From an uncultured Paracoccaceae bacterium (GTDB lineage Bacteria; Pseudomonadota; Alphaproteobacteria; Rhodobacterales; Rhodobacteraceae), in NCBI GenBank assembly GCA_947501355.1, contig CANMVA010000001.1, positions 1,883,492 through 1,947,491 of the forward strand: a stretch of DNA of 64,000 nucleotides, in the 5' to 3' direction. The notes under the pieces were generated by a model that worked only from the letters and a program-made list of their open reading frames with translations, was not told the origin of the DNA and made no database searches. Positions 11,667 through 20,253 of this stretch are shown here, in pieces. The position numbers and the translations under genes were made by a program. Numbering within the stretch: the first letter of the stretch is position 1; the number at the start of each line of letters is the position of its first letter.

Positions 11667-12089
11667 ATGGGCGTGAAGATGGACAAAGCCGCGCTGGAGG
11701 CGTTTCTGATAGAGGCTTTCCCGCAGGTCTCGGACGACTTCGCGATCGAGGATGTTGCCCCGCACATTATCACTGTGCGTCTTGTCACAGCCGAACGGCA
11801 TCTGCGCCCCGGTGGCACGGTCTCTGGCCCGTCGATGTTCGCGCTGGCCGATGTCAGCGCCTATCTGGCGATCCTGGCGATGATCGGACCTAAAGCGCTG
11901 GCCGTGACGACAAACTGCGCGATTGATTTCATGCGTAAACCGGCGGCCGGAGTCGATCTGATCGCAAAGGCGGAGCTGTTGAAGCTGGGTCGTGCTCTGG
12001 CCGTCACGGATGTGCGGCTTTACAGCGAAGGAGTTACAGAGCCTGTGGCCCGGGCCTCGCTGACTTATTCGATCCCGCCTGCAGGCTAA
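11667..12089 (+). CDS. PaaI-family hotdog thioesterase
   Basis: Acyl-CoA thioesterase-like hotdog protein of 140 residues. The signature GGTVSGPSMFALADVSAYLA is the helix region of the PaaI/4HBT fold. The start has an excellent ribosome-binding site (GGGGAGG at 11654-11660). The divergent enoyl-CoA hydratase suggests a shared role in acyl-CoA metabolism, which is inference. The stop overlaps the next convergent gene by 4 bases. Confidence 0.88.
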   Translation: MGVKMDKAALEAFLIEAFPQVSDDFAIEDVAPHIITVRLVTAERHLRPGGTVSGPSMFALADVSAYLAILAMIGPKALAVTTNCAIDFMRKPAAGVDLIAKAELLKLGRALAVTDVRLYSEGVTEPVARASLTYSIPPAG

Positions 12090-12736
12090 AGCATCCGCAG
12101 ATCAGCGCGCGCGAAGGTCAGCCAGAAACCGGCCCAAAGCCCGTATCCCGCGAGTTTGCTGAGATCCTCGATCAACACAATCGACCGGCTTGACCCGCCA
12201 TCCATGTCGATGACCATGGATATGAGCAAAGCGACCCCTGCCAGAATGAGCGGAAGCTGCGCCCTTGCGAACAGGCTTTTGCGGAACTGAAACGCGATGG
12301 CGAGCGCAAAGATCGCGTAGACCAGCATGACGACTTCTTCCGACGTGCCCAACAGCCAAGGGCCAATCCGCTCGTGAAAGAGATACATGTCGTCAAAGGC
12401 CAGCATCAGCGACAGGATAGCGACGGCGGCCAGCCGTTTGGCATGCGTCGGGCGCAGGCTCGCTGCGAACCCGGTGACGGCAGAGACCGCAACCAACACA
12501 AAAACTCCCAGATGCGACACGAAGCCCGCGAAGATCGGGTATTTATAAGCTGTCGCGGGGTCTTTTAGGACGCGCGTTGATTTAGTGCCGACAAGGCTGG
12601 CCAATTCGATCGCGGCAAGCGCCACAAGCAGAATGAGCCCCGCCAGCAAAAACGCGGGCAGGATGCGACGGTGGGAGGGGCTGGATGTCGCGACAGGGCT
12701 GGCAAGGTTTGAATCGTCAGAAGTCGAAAGTGTCAT
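12086..12736 (-). CDS. Integral membrane protein of unknown function
   Basis: I do not recognise this 216-residue protein. It has six likely membrane segments (about residues 25-50, 70-92, 100-118, 132-150, 160-178 and 188-208). Charged and acidic motifs sit at membrane edges, for example AFDDMYLFHERIGPWLLG and MDMDGG-type segments such as VIDMDGGSSRSIVLIEDL. There is no signal peptide and no soluble domain. It lies alone between a convergent thioesterase and the DUF1127 gene. The conserved-looking His-Glu and Asp pairs could bind a metal or heme, but that is speculation. Confidence 0.7.
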   Translation of the reverse strand: MTLSTSDDSNLASPVATSSPSHRRILPAFLLAGLILLVALAAIELASLVGTKSTRVLKDPATAYKYPIFAGFVSHLGVFVLVAVSAVTGFAASLRPTHAKRLAAVAILSLMLAFDDMYLFHERIGPWLLGTSEEVVMLVYAIFALAIAFQFRKSLFARAQLPLILAGVALLISMVIDMDGGSSRSIVLIEDLSKLAGYGLWAGFWLTFARADLRML

Positions 12737-12902
12737 TTATCAAATCAAATAGGGGGTGTCATGAACCTGTTACATCAGGTTTTCGTTGCGCTCAACGCTG
12801 ATCATGTGGAAATGAAATCAGGTTTGAGCACAGTCGTGACCGCTAAAACACAGCACAAAGATCAAACGGGCGCGTTGAAAGTGCTGAAAGCAGGCATCGA
12901 AC

Positions 12903-12928
12903 AAAAAAGGCCGGGGTCGCCCCCGGCC
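12903..12928 (-). terminator. Rho-independent terminator of the DUF1127 gene
   Basis: Read on the minus strand this is an 8-bp GC-only stem (GGCCGGGG with CCCCGGCC) with a 4-base loop followed by six T residues. It lies 27 bases after the stop of the minus-strand DUF1127 gene. Confidence 0.9.
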
Positions 12929-12955
12929 AGGAAGAGGTTCTGGCGGCCTCAGGGA

Positions 12956-13189
12956 TCAATGGCGCCAGAACGGAAGGCCAGCTTCATGAACAGCGGCCTC
13001 CCGCTTCAGGCCGATATCGGCCAGAAGGTGGTCGTCCAGACGGCTCAGCGCGATGCGTGAGCGGCGGCGGTGCTCCCATTTCACGAAGACAACGGCAATC
13101 GCGAGGGCGACCTGCGCGGGGGCAGGGAGCGGCTTGTCGGCCAGATAGGCCAGACGGGGATTGAGGTGCGGCGTTGTCATCTGTGTCAT
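12956..13189 (-). CDS. DUF1127 small protein
   Basis: A 77-residue basic protein. The C-terminal half carries the DUF1127 signature: RSRIALSRLDDHLLADIGL, typically followed by an arginine- or lysine-rich segment. The N-terminal half includes a hydrophobic stretch (ALAIAVVFVKW). DUF1127 proteins of alphaproteobacteria have been linked to RNA binding and phosphate or carbon control, for example CcaF1 of Rhodobacter sphaeroides; the role here is not established. The ATG at 13189 has GAGGAG upstream. It has its own terminator and diverges from a MocR-type gene across a repeat-rich region. Confidence 0.88.
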   Translation of the reverse strand: MTQMTTPHLNPRLAYLADKPLPAPAQVALAIAVVFVKWEHRRRSRIALSRLDDHLLADIGLKREAAVHEAGLPFWRH

Positions 13190-13204
13190 GGGAGGTCTCC
13201 TCAA

Positions 13205-13296
13205 ATTGTATTGACACAATATAAGCACAATTGCTATGATGTATGGATACAAAGAGTCTTTGTGTCAGTCTATGGATATATTGTAATGGATACAAT
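13205..13296. promoter_or_regulatory. Operator-like repeats between DUF1127 and MocR genes
   Basis: Two similar palindromes, ATTGTATTGACACAAT (13205-13220) and ATTGTAATGGATACAAT (13280-13296), flank this stretch. The first overlaps the -35 box and the second overlaps the MocR start codon. Between them lies a perfect 15-base palindrome ACAAAGA-G-TCTTTGT (13249-13263). The octamer ATGGATAC or ATGGATAT occurs at 13243, 13272 and 13286. MocR regulators commonly bind repeated half-sites near their own promoter, so autoregulation and control of DUF1127 are plausible. Confidence 0.6.
13211..13240 (+). promoter_or_regulatory. Sigma-70-type promoter of the MocR gene
   Basis: TTGACA at 13211-13216 and TATGAT at 13235-13240 with an 18-base spacer, a near-consensus housekeeping promoter. 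A transcript from it would begin near 13247, inside the repeat cluster, giving a leader of about 40 bases. Confidence 0.65.
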
Positions 13297-14686
13297 TTCG
13301 ATCAGCAGCCCGGATCTTGCGGAATTGCCGAAGTATAAAGCGGTGGCCGAAGTGTTGCGGGCGCAGATCACGGACGGGGCGCTGGAAACCGGGGCGAAAC
13401 TGCCACCGGTGCGCGATCTCGCATGGGATCTCAAGATCACCCCCGGCACGGTCGCGCGTGCCTACACCTTACTGACCGATGAAGGCCTGCTGGAGGCTGT
13501 CGTTGGCCGCGGCACCTTCGTGGCCGACCAGAGCGTGGCAGCACAAGCCGATCAGAACTGGGCCAGGCAAGTGCAGCCTCAGCAAAACGATGGCAGCTAC
13601 ATTCTCTTCTCGCCCAGACTGCCCGATATGGGGCAGGTGGGTCTCATCCGCGAACATCTGCGCGGCGCGACCGAGGTCGAGGCCAACGCGCTCCTGAACT
13701 ATCCAAGGCGCGATGATTTCGAGCCGGCCCGCCGCGCCCTTTTGAACTGGCTGGACCCGATGCAGGTCGGGCCGGTGCACCACGAGGACATCGTCTGGAG
13801 CCATGGCGGCCAGAACGCCATCGGCATGGTCATGCAATGCGTGCTGCGTGGCCCGCGCCCCGTGATCCTGGTCGAAGATATCTCTTACGCCGGTTTCCGC
13901 CGCGCCGCAGAGCTTCTGCGCGCCGAGGTGGTGGGCGTGCCAATGGATGAACACGGCCTCCGCCCCGATGCGTTGCGGGACGCGATCGATCAGCATGACG
14001 CGCAACTGCTCTGCACATCGCTTGAGGTGCACAACCCCACCGGCATCACCACTTCGATTGAACGACGCCGTGAGCTGGCCGCCGTGATCCGCGAGACCGG
14101 CATCGACGTGCTGGAGGATGATTGCTACCGGCTGGGTGCGGCCACCGGACCGGGCTATCGCGCGCTTCTGCCGGATCAGGGGTGGTATGTCTCCTCAATC
14201 TCGAAAACCATGACACCCGCTTTGCGGATCGGCTATGCGATTGCGCCCAAGACCCGCAATCTCGACCTGCGCCGGGTGGGCAATTACGGCTTTTTCTCCC
14301 TCGCGCGCCCGATGGCCGAGGCCATGCACGCCCTTCTGGAAGACCCGCGCACACGCTCTGTCACAGACGCCATCCGCGAAGAGCTGGGCCGTTATGTCAA
14401 ACGCGCGATCAACCATCTGGGCCGGTTCAATGTGGTCTGGCACGCAGATGTTCCATTTCTATGGCTCACCTTACCGCCGGGCTGGCGCGCGCCTGCGTTC
14501 CTGCGGGCCCTTGAAGCCGAAGGGGTGATGATCCGGGCCGCAGACGAGTTTGCCATGCGGGACACCGCCGCCCCGCATGCGGTGCGCATTGCGGTCAACG
14601 CGCAAATGCCCATAGAACGGTTTGACGAGGCCATGGCCATCCTGCGCCGCCTTCTGGACAATCCGACGGACCAGATCAGCGTTTAG
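13286..14686 (+). CDS. MocR/PdxR-type regulator with aminotransferase domain
   Basis: Transcription regulator with an N-terminal winged helix of the GntR family (about residues 15-80; KLPPVRDLAWDLKITPGTVARAYTLL) and a C-terminal fold type I aminotransferase-like domain. The PLP-binding lysine is expected in SSISKTMTPALRIGYA. The length of 466 residues is typical. The effector is unknown. The ATG at 13286 has no clear ribosome-binding site and overlaps a repeat. A GTG at 13262 in the same frame is an alternative. Neighbours give no pathway clue beyond the divergent DUF1127 gene. Confidence 0.9.
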   Translation: MDTISISSPDLAELPKYKAVAEVLRAQITDGALETGAKLPPVRDLAWDLKITPGTVARAYTLLTDEGLLEAVVGRGTFVADQSVAAQADQNWARQVQPQQNDGSYILFSPRLPDMGQVGLIREHLRGATEVEANALLNYPRRDDFEPARRALLNWLDPMQVGPVHHEDIVWSHGGQNAIGMVMQCVLRGPRPVILVEDISYAGFRRAAELLRAEVVGVPMDEHGLRPDALRDAIDQHDAQLLCTSLEVHNPTGITTSIERRRELAAVIRETGIDVLEDDCYRLGAATGPGYRALLPDQGWYVSSISKTMTPALRIGYAIAPKTRNLDLRRVGNYGFFSLARPMAEAMHALLEDPRTRSVTDAIREELGRYVKRAINHLGRFNVVWHADVPFLWLTLPPGWRAPAFLRALEAEGVMIRAADEFAMRDTAAPHAVRIAVNAQMPIERFDEAMAILRRLLDNPTDQISV

Positions 14687-14690
14687 ATGG

Positions 14691-14704
14691 GGTATTTAAA
14701 TACC
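14691..14704. terminator. Perfect 14-base palindrome after the MocR gene
   Basis: GGTATTTAAATACC begins 5 bases after the MocR stop codon, followed by AT-rich sequence. It could be a weak terminator or a protein-binding site. It lacks a spaced loop and a clean T-run. Confidence 0.35.
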
Positions 14705-14752
14705 TAATTTATAACATACTGTTTTTGCTTATATAAAAGCGGAAACCCCCGC

Positions 14753-14780
14753 TTGACTGTACATCCTGCCCCTATATAAC
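14753..14780 (+). promoter_or_regulatory. Probable promoter of rplM-rpsI
   Basis: TTGACT at 14753-14758 and TATAAC at 14775-14780 with a 16-base spacer, about 65 bases upstream of the rplM start. The long leader would allow ribosomal-protein feedback, but no specific structure is recognised. Confidence 0.6.
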
Positions 14781-14843
14781 CGCGCAATCGAATTTGCGGG
14801 GCGCAGCCATTGCACCCCCTCACACCCAACTCAGGTGAGCTAA

Positions 14844-15308
14844 ATGAAAACCTTTTCTGCAACTCCGGCAGATATCGACAAGAAATGGATCCTGATCGAC
14901 GCCGAAGGCATCGTTCTGGGCCGTCTCGCCTCGATCATCGCCATGCGCCTGCGCGGCAAACACAAAGCCTCGTTCACGCCCAACATGGATATGGGCGACA
15001 ACGTGATTGTCATCAACGCGGACAAGATCCAGTTGACCGGCAAGAAACGGACTGAGAAGACCTACTGGCGTCACACCGGACACCCCGGCGGCATCAAGTC
15101 CCGCACGGCCGAGCAGATCCTCGAAGGGGATCACCCCGAGCGCGTCGTGACCAAAGCCGTTCAGCGCATGCTGCCCGGCAACCGTCTGAGCCGTCAGCTG
15201 ATGACCAACCTGCGCGTCTATGCCGGTGCCGAGCACCCGCACGAGGCCCAGTCCCCTGAAACCGTGGACGTCAAATCCATGAACAAGAAAAACACCCGGA
15301 GCGCGTAA
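14844..15308 (+). CDS. rplM: 50S ribosomal protein L13
   Basis: Large-subunit ribosomal protein, 154 residues. Recognised by [23 protein letters not shown], the [18 protein letters not shown] segment and [14 protein letters not shown]. It is followed directly by rpsI, the usual partner. The stop codon TAA overlaps the rpsI ATG by one base (15308). Confidence 0.98.
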   Translation: MKTFSATPADIDKKWILIDAEGIVLGRLASIIAMRLRGKHKASFTPNMDMGDNVIVINADKIQLTGKKRTEKTYWRHTGHPGGIKSRTAEQILEGDHPERVVTKAVQRMLPGNRLSRQLMTNLRVYAGAEHPHEAQSPETVDVKSMNKKNTRSA

Positions 15309-15799
15309 TGGCTGACGAAATCAAATCGCTGGACGAGCTGAACGCCGTCGCCGAAGGCACCGAGGCTGTTGTTGCCGAAGTTGCTATCAATCGTGAGCCG
15401 GTCCGGGACGATCTGGGCCGCTCTTACGCCACTGGTAAGCGGAAGGACGCGGTTGCCCGTGTCTGGATCAAGCCGGGCTCCGGCAAGGTCACCGTGAACG
15501 GCAAAGAGATGAAGACGTACTTCGCACGCCCCGTGCTGCAGATGATCCTGCGTCAGCCCTTCACCGTCGCCGGTGTCGAGGACCAGTTCGACGTGATGGC
15601 CACCGTCAAAGGCGGCGGTCTGTCGGGTCAAGCCGGTGCGGTTAAGCACGGCATCTCGAAAGCACTGCAGCTTTACGATCCCAGCTTGCGTGGCGCTTTG
15701 AAAGCCGCCGGCTTCCTGACCCGCGACAGCCGTGTGGTCGAGCGGAAGAAATACGGTAAGGCGAAAGCCCGTAAGAGCTTCCAGTTCTCCAAGCGTTAA
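15308..15799 (+). CDS. rpsI: 30S ribosomal protein S9
   Basis: Small-subunit ribosomal protein of 163 residues, ending in the conserved FQFSKR tail whose C-terminal arginine reaches the P-site tRNA. An acidic N-terminal extension of about 35 residues precedes the conserved [20 protein letters not shown] core. Such extensions are common in alphaproteobacterial S9. A strong terminator follows. Confidence 0.98.
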   Translation: MADEIKSLDELNAVAEGTEAVVAEVAINREPVRDDLGRSYATGKRKDAVARVWIKPGSGKVTVNGKEMKTYFARPVLQMILRQPFTVAGVEDQFDVMATVKGGGLSGQAGAVKHGISKALQLYDPSLRGALKAAGFLTRDSRVVERKKYGKAKARKSFQFSKR

Positions 15800-15819
15800 G
15801 CTGCTGGATATCCGATTGG

Positions 15820-15853
15820 AAAAGGCCGCGCCGCAGGGTGTGGCCTTTTTCTT
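15820..15853 (+). terminator. Rho-independent terminator of rplM-rpsI
   Basis: AAAAGGCC (15820-15827) pairs with GGCCTTTT (15842-15849). Inner GCGCC/GGTGT pairs use G-U wobbles and the loop is GCAG. The stem runs into a T-tract. It begins 20 bases after the rpsI stop. Confidence 0.9.
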
Positions 15854-15920
15854 TGGCAGTCGCATCTTTTTTGCACGCCCGCCGCGCGGTCTCTCTTGAG
15901 ATTGCTGCCGCTTTTGCCCC

Positions 15921-16820
15921 ATGCTGTCGCGACTGGCTGGGATGGACGCGCCGTTGGCGATACTGAATACCGAAAACAAGAAGGGACTGGCGCTGATCAG
16001 CGCGCCTTTAGGCTATGTGATCGCGATGCTCGCTGTCCCCTTGGCGGCGATCCTGCTTATCAGCTTCTGGACCCAGGACTTCCAGACCTTCGACACCACG
16101 CCCACGTTGAACAATTACCGGGAGGCGGTCACGGACCCGCTCTACCGCGAGCTTCTCTTCCGCTCGATCCGCATCGCGGGGCTGGTCACCTTGGTCACCG
16201 TGCTGCTGGCCTTTCCCATCGCCTATTTCATCTCCTTTCACGTGGCACCATCGCGTAAATCGCTCTGGCTGTTCCTCATCACGATCCCGTTCTGGACCAG
16301 CTATCTGATCCGCGTCTTCCTGTGGAAGGTGATCCTGGGCTTCAACGGCGTATTGAACTCCGGCCTACAAACTGTTGGGATCATTGATGAACCTCTGACG
16401 TTCATTCTCTATAACGCCAATGCTGTGGTGATCACGCTGGCCCATGCTTTTGCGCCTTTCGCGATCCTTCCGATCTTCGTTGCATTGGAAAAAATCGACC
16501 GCTCCCTACTGGAAGCCTCCCAGGACCTTGGCGAAAGCAAGCTCTCGACATTCTTCCGCGTGACTCTGCCGCTCGCCATGCCCGGTGTTGTCGCCGCCGT
16601 CCTGATCGTGTTCATCCCGACTATCGGAGACTACGTCACACCGCGCCTTGTGGGCGGCCCCGACGGGCTGATGATCGCCAATATGATCCAGGTGCAATTC
16701 CTGCGCCTGAACAACGCCCCCATGGGCGCGACCCTGGCCGTCATCGCGATGGTCTCCGTCTCGCTCATCGCACTCCTTTTCGTCGCGCTGAACCGCCGCT
16801 ACCTGCGAGGGCCGCGATGA
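15921..16820 (+). CDS. ABC transporter permease, PotB-like
   Basis: Inner-membrane permease of a spermidine/putrescine-type importer, 299 residues, with about six membrane segments. The cytoplasmic loop that docks to the ATPase is EASQDLGESKLSTFFRVTLP (residues about 194-213). The start is uncertain: the first ATG at 15921 is used, with a further one at 15942. The stop overlaps the second permease by 4 bases. No periplasmic binding-protein gene lies on either side. Confidence 0.88.
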   Translation: MLSRLAGMDAPLAILNTENKKGLALISAPLGYVIAMLAVPLAAILLISFWTQDFQTFDTTPTLNNYREAVTDPLYRELLFRSIRIAGLVTLVTVLLAFPIAYFISFHVAPSRKSLWLFLITIPFWTSYLIRVFLWKVILGFNGVLNSGLQTVGIIDEPLTFILYNANAVVITLAHAFAPFAILPIFVALEKIDRSLLEASQDLGESKLSTFFRVTLPLAMPGVVAAVLIVFIPTIGDYVTPRLVGGPDGLMIANMIQVQFLRLNNAPMGATLAVIAMVSVSLIALLFVALNRRYLRGPR

Positions 16821-17617
16821 AATCCTTGCGCACTTATGCGATACTCTATCTGATCTTTCTCTATGCGCCCATCGCGCTGCTGCCGATCTTTGCGTTCAAC
16901 GACGCCACGATCATCGCGTTCCCGCTGAGCGGCTTCACCACCCAATGGTTTACCGAATTGCCGCAGATTCCGGCACTGATCGACAGCGTGAAGAACAGCC
17001 TCTATATCGCTGTCATCACAGCCATTCTGTCAACGCTTCTAGGCATCTGTGCCGCCCGTGCCGCCGCGAAATACACCTTCCGCTTCAAGCGCCCGATCAT
17101 GGGCTTCATCATGGTCCCGCTGGTACTGCCTGAGATTATCGTCGCCGTCTCGCTGCTGGTGATCCTGCTGCAACTGGGCCTGAGCTTGGGCGCGGGAACA
17201 GTCATCATGGGCCACGTCCTGATCTGCACCCCGTTCTGCATCGCGATCCTCAATTCCGCCTTCCAGAACCTCGACCCCGCGATGGAAGAAGCCGCCATCG
17301 ACCTTGGCGAAACGCCATGGAGCACCTTCCGCCTTGTCACGCTGCCACTCGTCAGCCCCGCCATCATCTCAGCCCTGCTGATCTCCTTCACCATCTCGCT
17401 GGACGAGTTCATCATCGCCTTCTTCCTCACCGGCACCGAACCCACGCTCCCGGTCTACCTGTGGAGCCAGCTGCGCTTTCCCGCTCGCATCCCCGTCGTC
17501 ATGGCGCTGGGAACGATCCTTGTCGCAGGCTCGATCCTGCTGCTGATCCTCGCCGAAATGATGCGCCGCCGGGGCCTGCGCCGCGCCGGTCTCCAAGACA
17601 AAGGAGGGTTCCTGTGA
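16817..17617 (+). CDS. ABC transporter permease, PotC-like
   Basis: Second permease of the same importer, 266 residues and about six membrane segments. The EAA-type docking loop is EEAAIDLGETPWSTFRLVTL. It starts within the end of the first permease (ATGA overlap) and its TGA overlaps the GTG start of the ATPase. The three genes are therefore translationally coupled. Confidence 0.9.
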   Translation: MKSLRTYAILYLIFLYAPIALLPIFAFNDATIIAFPLSGFTTQWFTELPQIPALIDSVKNSLYIAVITAILSTLLGICAARAAAKYTFRFKRPIMGFIMVPLVLPEIIVAVSLLVILLQLGLSLGAGTVIMGHVLICTPFCIAILNSAFQNLDPAMEEAAIDLGETPWSTFRLVTLPLVSPAIISALLISFTISLDEFIIAFFLTGTEPTLPVYLWSQLRFPARIPVVMALGTILVAGSILLLILAEMMRRRGLRRAGLQDKGGFL

Positions 17618-18696
17618 CCGCTCTGATCGACCTGAAAAACGTCAACAAATACTACGGCGACTACCACGCGCTGCGCGATGTCAGCCTTGAGATTGCCCAA
17701 GGGGAGTTCTTCTCGCTGCTAGGCCCCTCGGGATGCGGCAAGACCACGCTTCTGCGCACCATTGCAGGCTTTGAAGACCCGTCCGACGGGACGCTCCATA
17801 TCGCGGGTGCCGATATGAATGGCGTGCCCGCCAATGCGCGCCCGACGAATATGGTCTTTCAAAGCTACGCGATCTTTCCCCATCTCACCGTCGCCGAAAA
17901 TGTCGGCTTCGGTCTGCGCAAATCCCCTTCGAGTAAAACAGACAAGATGAAGAGCGTCGAAGAAGCCCTTGAGATGGTTGGCCTTAAAGGCTTTGGGGGC
18001 AGGGCGGCCCATGCCCTCTCCGGTGGCCAGCGCCAACGCGTGGCCTTGGCCCGCGCGCTGATCCTGAAACCCAAAGTCTTGCTGCTGGACGAGCCGCTCT
18101 CCGCCCTCGACAAGAAGCTGCGCGAGCAGATGCAATCGGAACTGCGGCGTTTGCAACGCCAGGTTGGCATCACCTTCATCCTTGTGACCCACGATCAGGA
18201 AGAGGCGCTGATCATGTCCGACCGCGTCGCTGTAATGTTTGAAGGCGAGATCGCGCAATTGGCTGACCCGCAAACCCTCTACAAGCGCCCCCTGAGCCGC
18301 AAGGTGGGCGATTTCATCGGCGTGATGAATTTCCTGCCCGCCGCTGTAAGGAACGCCACCGCGATTGAGCTTGACGTTGCGGGGCTTGGCCCCGTCACCA
18401 TCGCGCCAGATCAGGCCCCCTCAACCGCCAAAACCGGCCCGGCGGAGGTCGGCATCCGCCCCGAAATGATGTCGATCCTGTTCGAGGGTGAGCCAGATCG
18501 CGAAACCATTGCGGAAGGCATAATCAAGGATCGCGCCTATTACGGCGATATGACTTATTACGACGTTCACTTAAAGAACGTCGATCAACCCATTACAATA
18601 TCAATGAAAAATATTATCGGACGTCCCGTTCTCGACATCGGCGACACCGCTCGCGTTAGTTGGGATGCCCGATCGCTGGTCCTGTTTTCAGACTAG
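17614..18696 (+). CDS. ABC transporter ATP-binding protein, PotA-like
   Basis: ATPase subunit of a polyamine-type importer, 360 residues. Walker A is GPSGCGKTT, the Q-loop region is NMVFQSYAIFPHLTV, the signature is LSGGQRQRVALARAL and Walker B is VLLLDEPLSALD. The C-terminal part is a TOBE domain (EVGIRPEMMSI and following). The GTG at 17614 has AAGGAGGG at 17601-17608. The substrate could be polyamine, amino acid or another organic cation; sequence alone does not decide. The stop codon lies at the start of a repeated 26-base element. Confidence 0.92.
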   Translation: MTALIDLKNVNKYYGDYHALRDVSLEIAQGEFFSLLGPSGCGKTTLLRTIAGFEDPSDGTLHIAGADMNGVPANARPTNMVFQSYAIFPHLTVAENVGFGLRKSPSSKTDKMKSVEEALEMVGLKGFGGRAAHALSGGQRQRVALARALILKPKVLLLDEPLSALDKKLREQMQSELRRLQRQVGITFILVTHDQEEALIMSDRVAVMFEGEIAQLADPQTLYKRPLSRKVGDFIGVMNFLPAAVRNATAIELDVAGLGPVTIAPDQAPSTAKTGPAEVGIRPEMMSILFEGEPDRETIAEGIIKDRAYYGDMTYYDVHLKNVDQPITISMKNIIGRPVLDIGDTARVSWDARSLVLFSD

Positions 18697-18719
18697 GCTT
18701 CTTTTGTGCAAAAATACTC
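18694..18719 (-). repeat. 26-base intergenic element, copy A
   Basis: TAGGCTTCTTTTGTGC followed by AAAAATACTC. It begins exactly at the TAG stop of the ATPase gene. 24 of 26 bases match the copy at 32526-32551. Read on the minus strand it starts GAGTATTTTTGCACAAAAG. Confidence 0.7.
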
Positions 18720-18734
18720 AAAAACCTGCCGACG

Positions 18735-19352
18735 TCACTTGTCCGGCGGCACCAATCCAAGGCCCCGCAGATAGACCCCGATCCCGCTTTCCAGCAGATC
18801 CTCCGGCGGAAACGGCGCTTTGGTGCCCGGCGATCCGCGTGCAAAAAGCTCAACCACACCGTGGCTCAACGCCCAGATATGGGCCGAGAACATCTGCGGC
18901 GGCGGGCGCTTTTCGGGCGGGATATGCATCGACAATTCCGTCGCGGCCTTCTCCAACACCGCGCGGGCGCGGGTGGCGACGGCGTTCAATTCCGGCGTCC
19001 GCTGGATCGAGATCCCGCTTTCAAACATCGCCACGTAATGGCCCGGATATTTCTTGGCAAAGGCCAGATAGGCCCGCCCGGTCGCCTCAAAGGAGGCCAA
19101 AGCCGACGGCTGGCCTTTCTCGTAGGCGTATTCCATCAGATCGGCGAAGATCTCGTAGCCTTGCCGCGCCGCCTCCGCGATCAGATCCTCGCGCCCTGCA
19201 AAATGCCTGTAGACCGCTGCAGGGGTCACGCCCGCGCGTTTCGCGGCCTCTGACAAGGTGAAGCCGGTCGGTCCTTTTTCCTCGATCAACAGCAATGCCG
19301 CCTCGACCAGAGCTTCGCGCAGGTTGCCGTGATGGTATCCGCGTTTAGGCAT
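18735..19352 (-). CDS. TetR-family transcription regulator
   Basis: Regulator of 205 residues with an N-terminal TetR helix-turn-helix (about residues 8-60; [20 protein letters not shown]) and a helical ligand-binding domain with a TetR_C-type [10 protein letters not shown]-like segment (here [18 protein letters not shown]). The ligand is unknown. The ATG at 19352 lies inside the end of ppk2 with an 8-base overlap, so its translation is probably coupled to ppk2. It may regulate the ppk2 operon or a distant target. Confidence 0.88.
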   Translation of the reverse strand: MPKRGYHHGNLREALVEAALLLIEEKGPTGFTLSEAAKRAGVTPAAVYRHFAGREDLIAEAARQGYEIFADLMEYAYEKGQPSALASFEATGRAYLAFAKKYPGHYVAMFESGISIQRTPELNAVATRARAVLEKAATELSMHIPPEKRPPPQMFSAHIWALSHGVVELFARGSPGTKAPFPPEDLLESGIGVYLRGLGLVPPDK

Positions 19353-20214
19353 CCCAGATATCGGGGCCGCCGACGATTTTAGGATCAGGTTCGCCAAGCG
19401 CTTTTGCGTTTTTGCCCGCATAGTCGATCTGGCACAGCACCGACTGGATCGCGGCAAGCCGCGCCCGGCGTTTGTCGTCCGAGCGGACAATCGTCCAGGG
19501 GGTCGCGTCGCTATGGGTGCGGCTGAATGTCTCGACAATGGCCGAGGAATAATCGTCCCATTTCTTCAGCCCTTCCACGTCAATCCAGCTGAGCTTCCAC
19601 TGTTTCAACAGATCGCTTTCGCGGTCCAGAAACCGGCGCAATTGTTCGGCGCGGCCCACATTGAGCCACAGCTTGAAGACCAGGATGCCTTCCTGGGCCA
19701 ACATTTCCTCAAAGGGGATCACCTGACTGAAGAACGCCTCGCGGTCGGGATCGGTGCAAAAGCCGAACACCTTCTCGACCACGCCGCGATTGTACCATGA
19801 GCGGTCGTAGAACACGATCTCGCCGCCCGCGGGCAGGTGGTCGATATAGCGCTGGAAATACCATTGCGTGGCTTCGCGGTCCGTGGGCTTGGAGAGGGCG
19901 ACCACACGCGCCCCACGCGGGTTCAGGTTTTCGCGGAAGCGTTTGATGGTGCCACCTTTGCCCGCCGCATCCCGGCCCTCAAAGACAATCGCAATCCGTG
20001 CGCCGCTGTCGCGCGCCCAGCGTTGCAGCTTGACCAGTTCGATTTGCAGCGCGTCCAGATGATCCTCATAGGCGTCCTTGTCCATGCGGTCGCCGTAAGG
20101 GAAGTCAGGGTTCAGGATCTTGTCCTTTTCGCGATGGTCTATCGCCTCACGCACGTCATCTGGCGCGCTTTCGCGGTAAAAACTGCTGATCGCCCCGTCG
20201 AATGGAAGCTCCAT
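19345..20214 (-). CDS. ppk2: Polyphosphate kinase 2
   Basis: Transfers phosphate between polyphosphate and nucleoside diphosphates. The protein has 289 residues and a single PPK2 domain. The Walker A-like motif is GRDAAGKGG at residues 80-88 and the lid motif is DRSWYNR at 137-143. This is the one-domain class whose members usually act on nucleoside diphosphates; subclass assignment needs alignment. A TetR-type gene overlaps its 3' end. Other polyphosphate genes (ppk1, ppx) are not in the window. Confidence 0.94.
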   Translation of the reverse strand: MELPFDGAISSFYRESAPDDVREAIDHREKDKILNPDFPYGDRMDKDAYEDHLDALQIELVKLQRWARDSGARIAIVFEGRDAAGKGGTIKRFRENLNPRGARVVALSKPTDREATQWYFQRYIDHLPAGGEIVFYDRSWYNRGVVEKVFGFCTDPDREAFFSQVIPFEEMLAQEGILVFKLWLNVGRAEQLRRFLDRESDLLKQWKLSWIDVEGLKKWDDYSSAIVETFSRTHSDATPWTIVRSDDKRRARLAAIQSVLCQIDYAGKNAKALGEPDPKIVGGPDIWDA

Positions 20215-20253
20215 AGGCTCCTCCCTTTTCTTATATATGGAGGGTGTGCGCCC

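Noticed and set aside
12761-13060. Plus-strand frame of 99 codons before the MocR gene
   Set aside because: It runs over the terminator and coding region of the minus-strand DUF1127 gene. The only start-like site, GGGGG upstream of an ATG at 12761, is not enough to support it.
15921-18696. Horizontal acquisition of the ABC transporter operon
   Set aside because: Base composition and codon use look like the neighbours, and no repeat, integrase or tRNA is near. Absence of a binding protein alone is not evidence of transfer.
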